The notes below the pieces were generated by a model. That model ran no database searches and was not told the origin of the DNA. It saw only the letters and a list, made by a program, of their open reading frames with translations. Positions 54,961 through 64,000 of a DNA stretch of 64,000 nt are shown here, in pieces. Made by a program: the position numbers and the translations under genes. The stretch spans positions 21,139,869 to 21,203,868 of the forward strand of contig CM119268.1 in NCBI GenBank assembly GCA_051294375.1, in the 5' to 3' direction. Every line of letters begins with the position of its first letter. Within the stretch, counting starts at the first letter, position 1. The stretch comes from Paraspadella gotoi. Lineage: Eukaryota; Chaetognatha.

Positions 54961-56215
54961 TTTTTATGCTTTTTTTCGCTTTTTTTTCGACGACTTTTTG
55001 CTTTAATTTAATACTTTCTTCCATTTTTTTGCGGGGCTCTTTATATATTTTTATCTATTTTTCTCCTTTGACTTTTTCACGCTGAGATACTTGGTTCTTT
55101 AATCCCTTTTTTTCCTTTTTATTTTATAATTTTGTTATATTTGATTTTTTTTAAATACTTTCATCTCATCTTTCCTCTTTCAGTTTTCTCATTTTCTTTT
55201 TTTTTCTCTTTCCTTTTTTTTCCATTGTTCATTCTTATTTAACTAGTCAGCGTTTATTTAATTAATTTCTTTGATTTTCTCTTTTTTTCCAATATCTCTC
55301 ATCTTATTTCTCTCTCCTTTTTTTCTTTTTTGTCTTTTATTACCTCTTGAGCATTACTCCCATTTTCCACAAAATTTCTCCCATTTTCCCTCCTTTATTT
55401 TTTTCTCCTCTCTATTTTCCTATCTTTTCCCCTTCACTCTCCTGCGCCTTGCAAACGACCAGAACTTTGTTGGCACGCCAATAAGAAGCCGCACTGAGCT
55501 CTTCGTTTTCCGCCAAACTCCGCTCTCTGCTTCGGTCTCTCATTCTCTCTCTCTCTCTGCTCTCTTTTGGGTCATCAAGGCTACGATCAACGATTCATTA
55601 GGCTTCTCTCTCCACGCTTTCTCAAATTTTTTAAAGAGAAGTGAAAAAGAGAAGAGAAAAAAAAGAAAAAAAGAAAAGAAAAAAAGAGAAGAGAAAAAAG
55701 GGAATGAATAAGAAAAGAAAAAAGAAAAGTAAATAAAAAGAAAAGAAAAAAAAAGTAAATAAAAAGAAGAGAAAAAAAGAAATAACAAAAAAAAATAAAA
55801 AAGAGGGAAGAAAAAGAGACAAGAAAAAGAGAGAAGAAAGAGAGATGAGAAAAAGAGAAGAGAAAAAAGAGAATTGAAAAAGAGAAGAGAAAAAAAAGAG
55901 AAAAAGAGAGAAAAAAAGGAGAAGTAAAAAAAAGAAGAGAAAAAAAATCATACAATATAACCTTAATCCCCCCAAAAATTATCCATTCCCCACTTTTTTT
56001 CGGCCTTGTAGATATTATGAGTTTCTCATTAATATGTTATGTCATGTCAAGATAGAGGGGCGTTTACCGCCACAGCTCTTTCCCATCTCCCTCTTATATT
56101 GTACATAACCGTCTTTACTAAACTTTAGACTTATTAGACTCCATATCTTTACTTACCTCTTTTACCTGATGAGAGACTAGTTAGTACCTACCTTTAGCTA
56201 GATACCCATCTTCCC
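54961..56215. other. Pyrimidine-rich then purine-rich stretch
   Basis: T/CT-rich 54961-55440, a mixed island 55441-55620, GAAA-rich 55630-55950, then mixed sequence with one tatgtcatgtca motif at 56037. No gene recognised. Confidence 0.55.
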
Positions 56216-56305
56216 AGCATGTCATGTCATGTCACGAGAAATACACGTGATAAGGCGGTCACTGCGGCGCAACACATTTGCATTACCGTTCTTGTTTATT
56301 ACTTT
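56216..56305 (+). repeat. Dispersed repeat DR2, copy 2
   Basis: catgtcatgtcatgtca followed by gtcactgcggcgcaacacat and ttcttgtttatta, as at 52897-52985. Confidence 0.6.
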
Positions 56306-56356
56306 TCTTGAAATTCTTGATAGAAAACTTTCAAAGTTTTTATTTTGTAATATAGT

Positions 56357-56420
56357 GATGAAGGCCTTAAACCGCCCGAGCCTGTCCAAATTTTTTTATT
56401 AAATATCTAATTCATTTAGT
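56357..56420 (-). repeat. DR1 internal fragment
   Basis: gatgaaggccttaaaccgcc and gagcctgtccaaa are the reverse complement of the DR1 words ggacaggctttggtggttta and aaggcctccatc. Confidence 0.6.
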
Positions 56421-56497
56421 GGCATAAATACCGAATCTAGAAATCTTTTCCACCAAATTCAAACCTCAGGTGGTCATGAAATAAAATTAATTGCTGC

Positions 56498-56541
56498 TGT
56501 TGTTGTTGTTGTTGTTGCTGTTGTTGTTGTTGTTGTTGTTG
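56498..56541. repeat. (TTG)n microsatellite
   Basis: TTG triplets with two TGC interruptions. A pure (GTC)n tract follows at 56731-56764, then ACG-type triplets to about 56920. Confidence 0.9.
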
Positions 56542-56730
56542 TTTGTGTGAAATGATCTCCTCGCCTGGAAGACTCGACGCAATAACAAAGATTGATCAGG
56601 CATTCAGGATGCACCTAGCCAGTCTTCGCCTGACTGATGAATCATCAAAACAGAAACATGGACTCTTTTTTTTTAAAGTCGTTTCTCTTCATCAACTTTC
56701 ACCGCAACGCGACTCTGCAGTTCATAGTCT

Positions 56731-56764
<34 letters not shown>

Positions 56765-57098
56765 TGTCTCTTGATAATGACTTTTTCAAAAAAATGTTGG
56801 TGACACAAAAGGGAGGAAGAGAACGACGACGACGACAGCGACGAAAATGAGGTTCGAGAACGAAGCACTATGATTACGTGAATGACAACGACGACGACGA
56901 CGACGATGACGACGACAAAAAAAACGAGGGAACAAAGAATGAAAAGCAAAAACTAATAAGAGAACAAACAAACGCGGAATCATCAAAGGCACAATGACGA
57001 AGGCAACCAATTTTGCAGAAGGCGACTTCGATGTCGACTTTATATTGCGTTGCTCTTGGAATTTAGTGAATTGAAATTGAATTGGAATTGAGTGAATG

Positions 57099-57561
57099 GC
57101 ATCACGGTATTGCAACGCGGTATTGCCAACCGGGCACTGCATCGCGGCATTGCAATACGGTTTTGCAAACCGGGCATTGCATTGCGGCATTGCAATACGG
57201 TTTTTCAAACCGGGCACTGCATCGCGGCATTGCAATACGGTTTTGCAAACCGGGCATTGCATCGCGGCATTGCAATACGGTTTTGCAAACCGGGCATTGC
57301 ATCGCGGCATTGCAATACGGTTTTGCAAACCGGGCACTGCATCGCGGCTTTGCAATACAGTTTTGCAAACCGGGCACTGCATCGCGGCATTGCAATACAG
57401 TTTTGCAAACCGGGCATTGCATCGCGGCATTGCAATACGGTTTTTCAAACCGGGCACTGCATCGCGGCATTGCAATATGGTTTTGCAAACCGGGCACTGC
57501 ATCGCGGCATTGCAATACGGTTTTGCAAACCGGGCACTGCATCACGACATTGCAATACGGA
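57099..57561. repeat. 40-bp minisatellite, 11.5 units, open in six frames
   Basis: Units start at 57099, 57139, 57179 and every 40 bp to 57539. The unit is gcatcgcggcattgcaatac followed by ggttttgcaaaccgggcact. Length is exact; only substitutions occur (cact/catt, gttttgc/gtttttc, and a few others). No frame on either strand contains a stop. Because 40 is 1 modulo 3, each strand encodes one 40-residue repeat that all three frames read in turn. Each unit has the palindromes attgcaat and ttgcaa. No start context, splice sites or signal peptide support expression. Confidence 0.95.
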
Positions 57562-57619
57562 ACAAAACTTCATCGACGGAATAAAAATCATTCGACGATC
57601 AGTTTTTCTGCGACGCAGA

Positions 57620-57745
57620 AGACGACGACAATTACGACGATGACAAGACGATGACGACGACGATAATGAAGACGACGACAATGACGACAATTACGACGAT
57701 GACAAGACGACGACGACGACGATAATGAAGACGACAGCGATGCAC
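57620..57745. repeat. ACG/GAT triplet tract with 59-bp duplication
   Basis: gacgacaattacgacgatga starts at 57624 and again at 57683 within degenerate ACG triplets. Confidence 0.7.
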
Positions 57746-57767
57746 AATGACGGTTTCCATGACATTT

Positions 57768-58005
57768 TGACAATGATAAATAATGATGATAATTAAATCA
57801 TTAAAAAAAAATATCGATGATAGTTATATCATTAAATGATAAATAAAGATGATATTTAAATCATTAAATGATAAATAAAGATGATATTTAAATCAATAAA
57901 TGATAAATAACGATGATATTTAAATGATTAAATGATAAATAAAAATGATATTCAAATCATTAAATGATAAATAAAGATGATATTTAAATCATTAAATGAT
58001 AAATT
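57768..58005. repeat. 32-bp AT-rich minisatellite
   Basis: About seven units of atgataaataaagatgatat plus ttaaatcattaa. A single related motif occurs at 12448. Confidence 0.85.
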
Positions 58006-58079
58006 GAAATAAAAGTAGTATTATTACTCTGAAGGCCACACAACGCATAGGAAAAAATTGATATAGAAACGACGTTAAT

Positions 58080-58215
58080 GACGACAACAACAACAACAAC
58101 GACAACAACAACGACAACCTGGACGACGTCCCCAACGAATTTACGAGCGACGACAACAACGACGACAACAACGACGACAGCAACGACGACGACAACAACG
58201 ACGACGACGCTGCTT
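58080..58215. repeat. (ACA/ACG)n triplet tract
   Basis: gacaacaacaacgacgac words with short interruptions. Confidence 0.85.
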
Positions 58216-58280
58216 TTGAAATTCTGAAGGTGAATCTTATGAATGAATATTGGCAGAGGAATGAGGAATGGGAACGAAAC

Positions 58281-58334
<54 letters not shown>
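58281..58334. repeat. (GA)n microsatellite
   Basis: GA dinucleotides. 58335-59030 holds no recognised gene, only short GATGAT tracts near 58640-58740. Confidence 0.9.
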
Positions 58335-58336
<2 letters not shown>

Positions 58337-59028
58337 CTGCGTGTTATACAAGGACAGAATGTGGAAGAGAAAAGTCTCTCGACGACCGGGGATGACGAAG
58401 AGAGAAATGATAGGATAAAGTATACCATTGTAGATTCTAAATATCCTATTTTTTCCCTTTCCTTTTCTCTTTATTCTGTTTTGTATTCCATTATTTTGTT
58501 CCACCGCTCGATGATAGGATGATATCTATCGTATATTGCGTTCTTTGGTGTGTTTTTGTTCGCTTATTTCCATGATTAATCATGCGAAAGGAGAAATAAC
58601 ACAACATTCGTGATTTTTTGTCAAAGCGCAAGTGTATTCACAAACTTGAGGATGATGATGTATAGTTTGATGATGTATCGATTGGATATAGATAGATGAA
58701 TATTATGTAGAAGATTTGATGATGATGGTGATGATGATGAAATTTGGTGTGTAGGTAATATAATTGTAATTTAAGTCAGAATTGGAATTTATAACAAGTT
58801 AATCTCCGCTATAAACATATCTAAAGTGAATGTATTAATCTGCAAATTTCTTAATAAGATTTTTATTAATTAGTTAGTCAATATCGACAAGAAAGAGAAG
58901 ATATAAAAATAAAAAAACAAATCATGATTACATATTTAAAAATGACGTTCTCTTATTTTGAGTAAATTAAGGCCTAACAGAACATTTAATCTATTATTTT
59001 CCAAATAAGGTAATGAAACTTCTCTTTC

Positions 59029-59159
<131 letters not shown>

Positions 59160-59591
59160 CTTTTTTTCTTTCTTTATCTTTTTTTTTTTTATTTTTACAG
59201 AAACGCGGCAACCACTAAGAGTAGTAAAAAGTGGAAGTGTTCACATTTTATAATAAAATATGTTGACGTTTAATAGAATATTGCTCTTAGTCGATTGTTG
59301 TTTGCTGTGAAAAAATACCATTTCATGAAAATTTTCTGTAAACTGGTACGTAGTATCAAAGTAGAAAAATTCTTTGTCAAAAAAACAAGACTTCTTCTAA
59401 AATTTTGAAGAACAGCGGAAAAAAGAATGTAGTTTTAAAAAAAAATTAAAAAATTTATTTTAATTTTAGCTACTTATTCGCCCGTTTTTCTGAATTTATT
59501 GACTACTATTTTCCAGGTCGGGACATCAAACTGCCAAAGTCAAGTTGACAATTTGATTTTGATTGTTTTTATTCCTGTTGACCCTTTTCAG

Positions 59592-59712
59592 ACATCCCGA
59601 CTCTAAAATCTCCAGCGCGTTTGCCCGTGCCGTCCTCGTTGTCTAGAATATTCAACAACGACACTACCATTTTCCCGGCCTGTAGAAGGACGAAGTCCAC
59701 CGCCAGGAATCG
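59592..59712 (+). CDS. Candidate exon 1 of an unrecognised gene
   Basis: A 121-bp GC-richer segment bounded by a good acceptor (gttgacccttttcag ends at 59591) and a GT donor (cg|gtaatc at 59713). Only the frame starting at the third base is open through it: IPTLKSPARLPVPSSLSRI, then FNNDTTIFPACRRTKSTAR, then Asn and a split codon. Entry phase 1, exit phase 2. The next two candidate exons continue this frame. The protein is basic and Ser/Pro-containing; I recognise no family. Caution: the minus strand is also open here (59569-59772, with no ATG near its start), so strand and reality are unproved. Confidence 0.25.
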
Positions 59713-59827
59713 GTAATCATTTGTGTTAGGGTTTTGGTTGATAAATGATTGGTAAAAATCATATTCCCTTATTTATTTACTGGTCTGTCCCTTTTGTTGT
59801 TTTTTTTTGACGCCGTCATGACGGCAG

Positions 59828-59863
59828 AGAGGACGCGCCGCCGCAAACTGACCGCAAATTCGG
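59828..59863 (+). CDS. Candidate exon 2 (36 bp)
   Basis: Follows gacggcag (acceptor, with T-rich sequence at 59801-59810) and ends at a strong donor cgg|gtaagt (59864). With entry phase 2 it reads REDAPPQTDRKFG, exit phase 2. An alternative is a first coding exon from ATG 59818 (MTAERTRRRKLTANS) using the same donor, but joined to 60201 that frame meets TAA at once. It is very GC-rich for the region. Confidence 0.22.
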
Positions 59864-60200
59864 GTAAGTTAGATAGATCGCGAAGTTTTTGAAAAACGAG
59901 GCAATGCCCTTTTTCTCCCTTTCGCTTATAAAAATTACTTTTGAAAAATCTCAACACGATTACACACAATTATTATTAAATAATCATCGAGCAAAACGGC
60001 CCTCATGGAATTAATTTTTTTCAAACTGGGAGTGACTGTAATCAATATCCGGAATAAAAGCAGCCGTTAATGATTAAGGAGCAGTCCATTATTTTATCCT
60101 TGATTACTGTATAGAATTGCTCATTAAATCTATTTAAAATTTTCCTTGTTTGAGTTTTGTGAAGTTTTTAATTATTTCACTTTTTTGTCGGTCCGTGCAG

Positions 60201-60222
60201 TCCACGCCTAAGGGTCTTATCG
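60201..60222 (+). CDS. Candidate exon 3 (22-bp microexon)
   Basis: Good acceptor (ttttttgtcggtccgtgcag to 60200) and donor (cg|gtaagc at 60223) enclose 22 bp. Joined to 59828-59863 it continues as PRLRVLS and exits in phase 0, which is also the entry phase of the candidate exon at 63797. The matching phases are suggestive but could arise by chance. Confidence 0.2.
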
Positions 60223-60735
60223 GTAAGCAACTTAAATCAATGTCAGAACATCGAATTATGATATATTATGCAACCAAAAAAAAACTATTGTCCGTTCCCG
60301 TTTTGTCCGTCCTTTCCGTCCGTTAGCATTGGATTGGATGGAATTGGATTTTTGAATGAAAATTTTGGGTGGGTGTGGTGAAGGGGTGATTGAGCTAAAT
60401 TTTATAGAAGTGTTTTCGATGGAAATCGAGCAATGGAAATAAGTAATATATATAAGTCATATTCTAGCTCTTTCTTATTTTTATTCAATGGATTTATTAA
60501 TAAATGGGAATTGTCCAATGTGAAAATGAGTTTTTAAAAAAATGGGAAAAAAACCTGTTATTAATTGATCAAAGTGGGCTTTTTTTAATTAAATATCTTT
60601 TTAATTAAATAATTTTATTATCTGATTAAGGTGTTCTTACGCGCTAAAAATGATATGATAGTGAACAGTTTCACACGTCATTTGATTATTGCTTTTCTTT
60701 TCTTTTTATATGAAAATAAAATGGAGTTGTATTAT

Positions 60736-61305
60736 TATTTATAATAAAAAATGAGGTACCCGTCTTTTTGTGAGCTTTTTTGTACCGCGTTCGAATTTCA
60801 TGAAATTTGTCATTTAGAGAGTTTAGATGACAATATAAATTGGAAACTATCGAGGCGAAATTTTTGATTTTCAACCCCTGACAGACAAGAAAAATTTTTT
60901 TAGTAGTCCTCAGGTTGCATTGAAGTTTTAATTTAAACATAAAAAATATTTTAGAACAAAAATTGATAAATTTTTCAATAATTAAGCATGGTTTTAAGTT
61001 CAATCGTTTTACTTCCAATTTTTTGCTCAAATTATTCCAAATCATAGAGTGAACCGCTTGATGTTCATGAAGCTGAAAATTAAGAATAAGCTAATATTTT
61101 TGAGGGTAAAATAAATCGTTAAATAAACGTCTATGCACTTGATCAAAACAAATAACTGGAAATTTTTTTTTGAAAAAAGTGAAAGGCATCCGGGACCCCC
61201 AAATATGCGGCCTGCAGGGGTGCAAATTATAAATTTTGGTCCAGTAGTTTTTTTCGGAACGTGTTTTGCTGGTCACAAGAAAGGGGTACCCCGTCATTTT
61301 ATAAT
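60736..61305. mobile_element. Possible MITE-like element with imperfect terminal inverted repeats
   Basis: The left end (60736-60795) carries ttataa, aaaatgaggtaccc, cttttttgtacc and cgcgttcgaa. The right end, read on the minus strand from 61305, carries ttataa, aaaatgacggggtacccc, cttgtgacc and cacgttccgaaa. The two inward-facing ends align over about 55 bp with mismatches and small indels. Both outer edges contain ttataa, a possible palindromic target site. The interior (~450 bp) is AT-rich; its minus-strand open frames are not recognised. Confidence 0.3.
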
Positions 61306-61754
61306 ATGAAGACTTCTGTAATCAATCTAAACCAATTCTCAATCAAAATTAAATAATAAATTATTCCAATTTAAATAATTAATTTAATTAATTTAATTCA
61401 TTTAATTAAACTTATCAGTCGATATAAATCAATGCAACAAAAATTATTCATCAAACAATTAATCAATGTTAACATTCGTCGTCGTCGCCATCTCGTCGAC
61501 GTTTGCTGCTTTTCTTTGTGGTTAATAAACCTGACAAAAAAGAACCTAAAAAACAAGATTTGAAGCAAACAACTGATAGAATAATTATTTTTAATATTAA
61601 ATAAATTGATTAATTAATTACTGTATATGACGTGGGCAGATCCGGCATGTTTGCGCTTCACTTTTTTTTTTTTTTTTTAGCGCCTAGAACGCTTTTTTTC
61701 CATTCCCTGGAACGTTCGCTTTCTGCCTAATTTTTATTCTATTCAAACATTAGT

Positions 61755-62015
61755 ATGCAAAGATTTCATTATAACTTTTTTCGGTCCTTTATCTGTTTTG
61801 TGCCCACAGCCTTACCTCCTTCTAATATTTTCTATGATTGTCTATCTCCGATCAAGGAGGTATTAATAAATCCGCATGAAAACTTGAATCCCCTTCGGGT
61901 CTTCTCTGCCCGCGTAGTCCTCAAGCGTGTGGCCACTAGTGCCACAAACTTTTTTGAAAAACAACTGGGCGTCGATTCGTGGCCTCTTCCTTTTTTCCAG
62001 ATCTTCATATATTAA
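61755..62015 (+). CDS. Unrecognised open frame, possibly exonic
   Basis: An 86-codon frame whose second half is non-repetitive and GC-richer, including NPLRVFSARVVLKRVATSAT and NFFEKQLGVDSWPLP. An excellent acceptor (cctttatctgttttgtgcccacag to 61810) lies inside it; from there the frame reads LPPSNIFYDCLSPIKE before a possible donor gag|gtatta (61860). Either an internal exon 61811-61859 or a retroelement remnant 61811-62015. The minus strand is also open (61863-62093). No family recognised. Confidence 0.25.
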   Translation: MQRFHYNFFRSFICFVPTALPPSNIFYDCLSPIKEVLINPHENLNPLRVFSARVVLKRVATSATNFFEKQLGVDSWPLPFFQIFIY

Positions 62016-63133
62016 TATTGTTGTTTTCTTCGTTTCGTTGGTGCTTACTGTTTTTTGCAACGACGTTCGCGTCGTAAAGTGACTTGCGCTCATGTCGATT
62101 TTATCGTAGTTTTTTTTTCTTGATTTTTTAATTTATACTATTTTTTTGTTTGTTGCAAATCAATTGATATCTAATGATTAATCATTTAATGAGAGAGATA
62201 ATCGTTTGCAATATCGTTATTATGGTATATAATGGCGTTACCATTTACCCGGCCACCGCCAGTTATCTATGGCGTGTGTCGAAATTTTTTTAGACAAAAA
62301 CTTTCTTACCGCCACTAAGAAAGAAATCTTTTAAAATAGGCTTTGTAGATTACTTTGATATGCCGCATTTGGCTATTTCTTAACCCTGGGTTGATTATCA
62401 TTATTTTAAGGCTTCTCTCTTCAAACGTATTATATAGCGCAAGTAAAGTCAGAATTTTCTTTAGGATTTTAAAATAAAAAAAATTTCTTTTAAAATTGGG
62501 GTTTTGAAATAATTTTTTTACGTGTTTCGAAGTAAAAACCACACAATTTCGATTTAAATATCGAAAAAACAAGTTAAATAGCTGCAATTTTTAATTTTTT
62601 TTTAAGCGCGATACAATCTTTTTTTTAATAATTTTTAGAAAGAAAATTGTAGCAATAGCATTATGTTGCATGAAAATACTATCCCTTTTTAGATCTTAAA
62701 AGTTTTTGCCTTTGCCTTCTGTATCTGATGTTGCACAATTCTAATTGGGTGATTAAGATTGTTATTATTTTTTAGAAAATAAAGTGTTGTTTTTAATTTA
62801 AATCAATGTTTTATTCCATACTATGAAAGCATAGATTTAAAAACAGTAAGCTTGTTGCGATAGAACAAAAACAACGTTTGTAAGCAATTCTTTATTATTC
62901 AAGGCATAAAAATTTAAATGTAACAAATGGTTGAGGGCGGTAGTCCAAGCCTAAGCAGTTAATCGAAAACGAGCCCACGTCTTAAAATGACATCACCGTT
63001 CTTCTCATTCTCCTGCATAAGAACGAACCAGGAAGTTTGAGTGCTTCCAATAGGCGGTCATTGCGCATCCAAGGGGTTCGAGGTCGAGACACCGTCGGAG
63101 TGCAGATCTAACATCGTTCGCTTTGCCCCTTTC
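62016..63133. other. AT-rich gene-free stretch
   Basis: AT-rich with no clear repeats. 63030-63110 contains ggggttcgaggtcgag, loosely like a Pol III B box, without an A box at the right distance. No gene called. Confidence 0.5.
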
Positions 63134-63385
63134 TTAACAGCTTTCTAATGATCTGGTCCGCCGCGGCGGTCCGCCGCACTTGCCTTCCTTGTTGTTGGGC
63201 TCTTCGCTGTTAATCCCGAGTTCTGCCGCCGAGTTCGCCGCCAGCGGCAACGGATGTCGTTTTGTCGCATCGGCAACGGCGCGCAATGAGCAGAGAGCGA
63301 CAAGTGTCACGAGTTTTGCTTCGAGTCTTTGTCGTGTTTCGCTTCTACAGATGACATCTCCGGCATCGGCAAACCCAATGTGCAA
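63134..63385. other. CpG-rich segment, open on both strands
   Basis: CpG-dense DNA (ccgccgcggcggtccgccgc at 63160-63179, and further CG words) in an AT-rich region. Minus frame 63385-63134 (83 codons) and plus frame 63180-63389 are both open and of mixed composition. The plus strand has an acceptor-like tttcgcttctacag (63337-63350). I do not recognise either product. Possibilities are a CpG-rich promoter or first exon, or a fragment of an old gene. Confidence 0.3.
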
Positions 63386-63389
63386 ATAG

Positions 63390-63796
63390 AGAGGCGAGTT
63401 TTTTTTTTGCGCATGAAATTTTTCTCCTTTTTTTCGAAAATCCTAAAGCATCGTAGTTAGGGCAGGCAGGGGCACGCGCAGCTCCATATCTCAGCGCCCA
63501 TTGGAATTCGTACTCCGGTGACGCGCCGTAAGCAGTGGTTTGGCACCAGGTTAATAGCTCGGCCAGCTAGGCACCGAAGGACCAGATTGTCGATTGGGGT
63601 GTGGGCCAGTGTTTCTAATTCAGAATAAACTTCAGGAGGCTCGGGTAGAAACCGGGAAAACTGGATGTGAAGTTATAGGTGGCTGGTGGTAGTGGAGGTT
63701 TGAGGCTCCAAAGTCATGACTTTTCAAGTCCACGGCCATTCGGACTTTTGTAAGATAAAGAATCACACTCTCTGTTTTTCTTTCTTTTTCATGCAG
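63390..63796. other. Unassigned stretch before a candidate microexon
   Basis: Moderately GC-rich, non-repetitive within the window. Ends in a strong polypyrimidine tract ctctgtttttctttctttttc. Confidence 0.4.
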
Positions 63797-63841
63797 TTAG
63801 AAGTGACGCTCCCCTTCTTGTCTAATAAACAGATTCCAGAG
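63797..63841 (+). CDS. Candidate 45-bp phase-0 microexon
   Basis: A near-ideal 3' splice site (long pyrimidine tract, then atgcag ending 63796) and a good donor (gag|gtaagc at 63842) enclose 45 bp. Only one frame is open and it is exactly 15 codons: LEVTLPFLSNKQIPE. Splice-site quality and a symmetric length make it the best single exon candidate in the window. No family recognised from so short a peptide. Confidence 0.35.
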
Positions 63842-63979
63842 GTAAGCGAATAGAGAGAATTTATCGTTTTAATTAGGTTTAATAATGTCGGGTCAACGAA
63901 ATTCTAACTTATCGTATATTAAAACTCCTGAAAACTTACTTTAGGAGACGTTTTTCCCGAGCTTGAGGTCTATTTCCAG

Positions 63980-64000
63980 TGGACGACCTCAGATTGGAGT
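63980..64000 (+). CDS. Candidate partial exon at window end (TSP1-like start?)
   Basis: After an acceptor-like ggtctatttccag (63967-63979) the phase-0 frame reads WTTSDWS up to the window edge. Thrombospondin type 1 repeats typically begin W-x-x-S-x-W-S-x-C, so this would suit the start of such a domain, but the cysteine would lie outside the window. Phase 0 agrees with the exit of 63797-63841. An upstream acceptor (cttactttag, 63935-63944) would give another frame. Seven residues are very weak evidence. Confidence 0.15.

Noticed and set aside
57099-57561. CRISPR-like array
   Set aside because: The 40-bp units are contiguous and alike throughout; there are no unique spacers, and the context is eukaryotic.
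57082-57654. 190-codon protein over the 40-bp repeat
   Set aside because: All six frames are open because of the repeat unit, so openness gives no evidence for any one of them.
60686-61045. 119-codon minus frame
   Set aside because: Lys/Asn/Phe-rich reading of AT-rich DNA, lying within the possible MITE; no motif recognised.
61863-62093. 76-codon minus frame opposite 61755-62015
   Set aside because: Starts in AT-rich sequence and has no splice or motif support; the plus frame has a strong acceptor. Left as an alternative.
63178-63350. Minus-strand exon with a GC-AG type donor (aag|gcaagt)
   Set aside because: The donor word matches, but the upstream acceptor lacks a pyrimidine tract and no partner exon is seen.

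Overview
The window is nuclear DNA of a eukaryote, most likely an animal. It is AT-rich, has no dense bacterial-type gene array, and carries very long (CT)n/(GA)n, (GTC)n, (CAT)n and (TTA)n microsatellites. It also holds tRNA-derived SINE-like copies, a LINE-type protein remnant, TTAGGG-related minisatellites and scattered splice-site-bounded short open segments. The species cannot be named from the sequence. Runs of N, four of them exactly 25 long, show that it is a scaffold rather than finished sequence. Nearly all long open frames here are simple repeats read as protein, or run through N; I do not annotate those as genes. || Layout. 1-6 kb: an 11-bp minisatellite, then a direct duplication (551-2884 and 4089-5847) whose first copy holds three tandem units of a dispersed ~330-bp repeat (called DR1 here). 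6-17 kb: purine-rich sequence, one clear retrotransposon protein remnant (9070-9366), a long (TTG/TCG) array, a SINE and two minisatellites. 17-33 kb: microsatellites, three minisatellites, further DR1 copies, a SINE inserted in a minisatellite, and an LTR-like segment (about 32.5-32.8 kb). 33-50 kb: a huge inverted duplication with ~5.2-kb arms hinged on a GA/CT tract (33426-44040), then a second inverted pair (44544-45439 / 46386-47168) and a third, direct, truncated copy of the first arm (47497-50243). Each arm carries a 25-bp telomere-related minisatellite. 50-59 kb: two SINEs tail to tail inside TGTC-type arrays, a GC-rich island, and a clean 40-bp minisatellite that is open in all six frames. 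59.5-64 kb: the least repetitive part and the best place for real gene sequence. Short GC-richer segments bounded by good splice sites occur at 59592-59712, 59828-59863, 60201-60222 and 63797-63841, and a possible exon runs off the end. || The most important reading is technical. In each duplicated block one copy contains N gaps while its partner is ungapped, and partners differ by many 1-2 base indels; 25-N gaps sit at the edges of these blocks. That pattern fits gap filling with uncorrected long reads, including fold-back reads, so copy number and the palindrome may be artefacts. Genuine inverted duplication is the alternative. I found no set of genes working together as a system.
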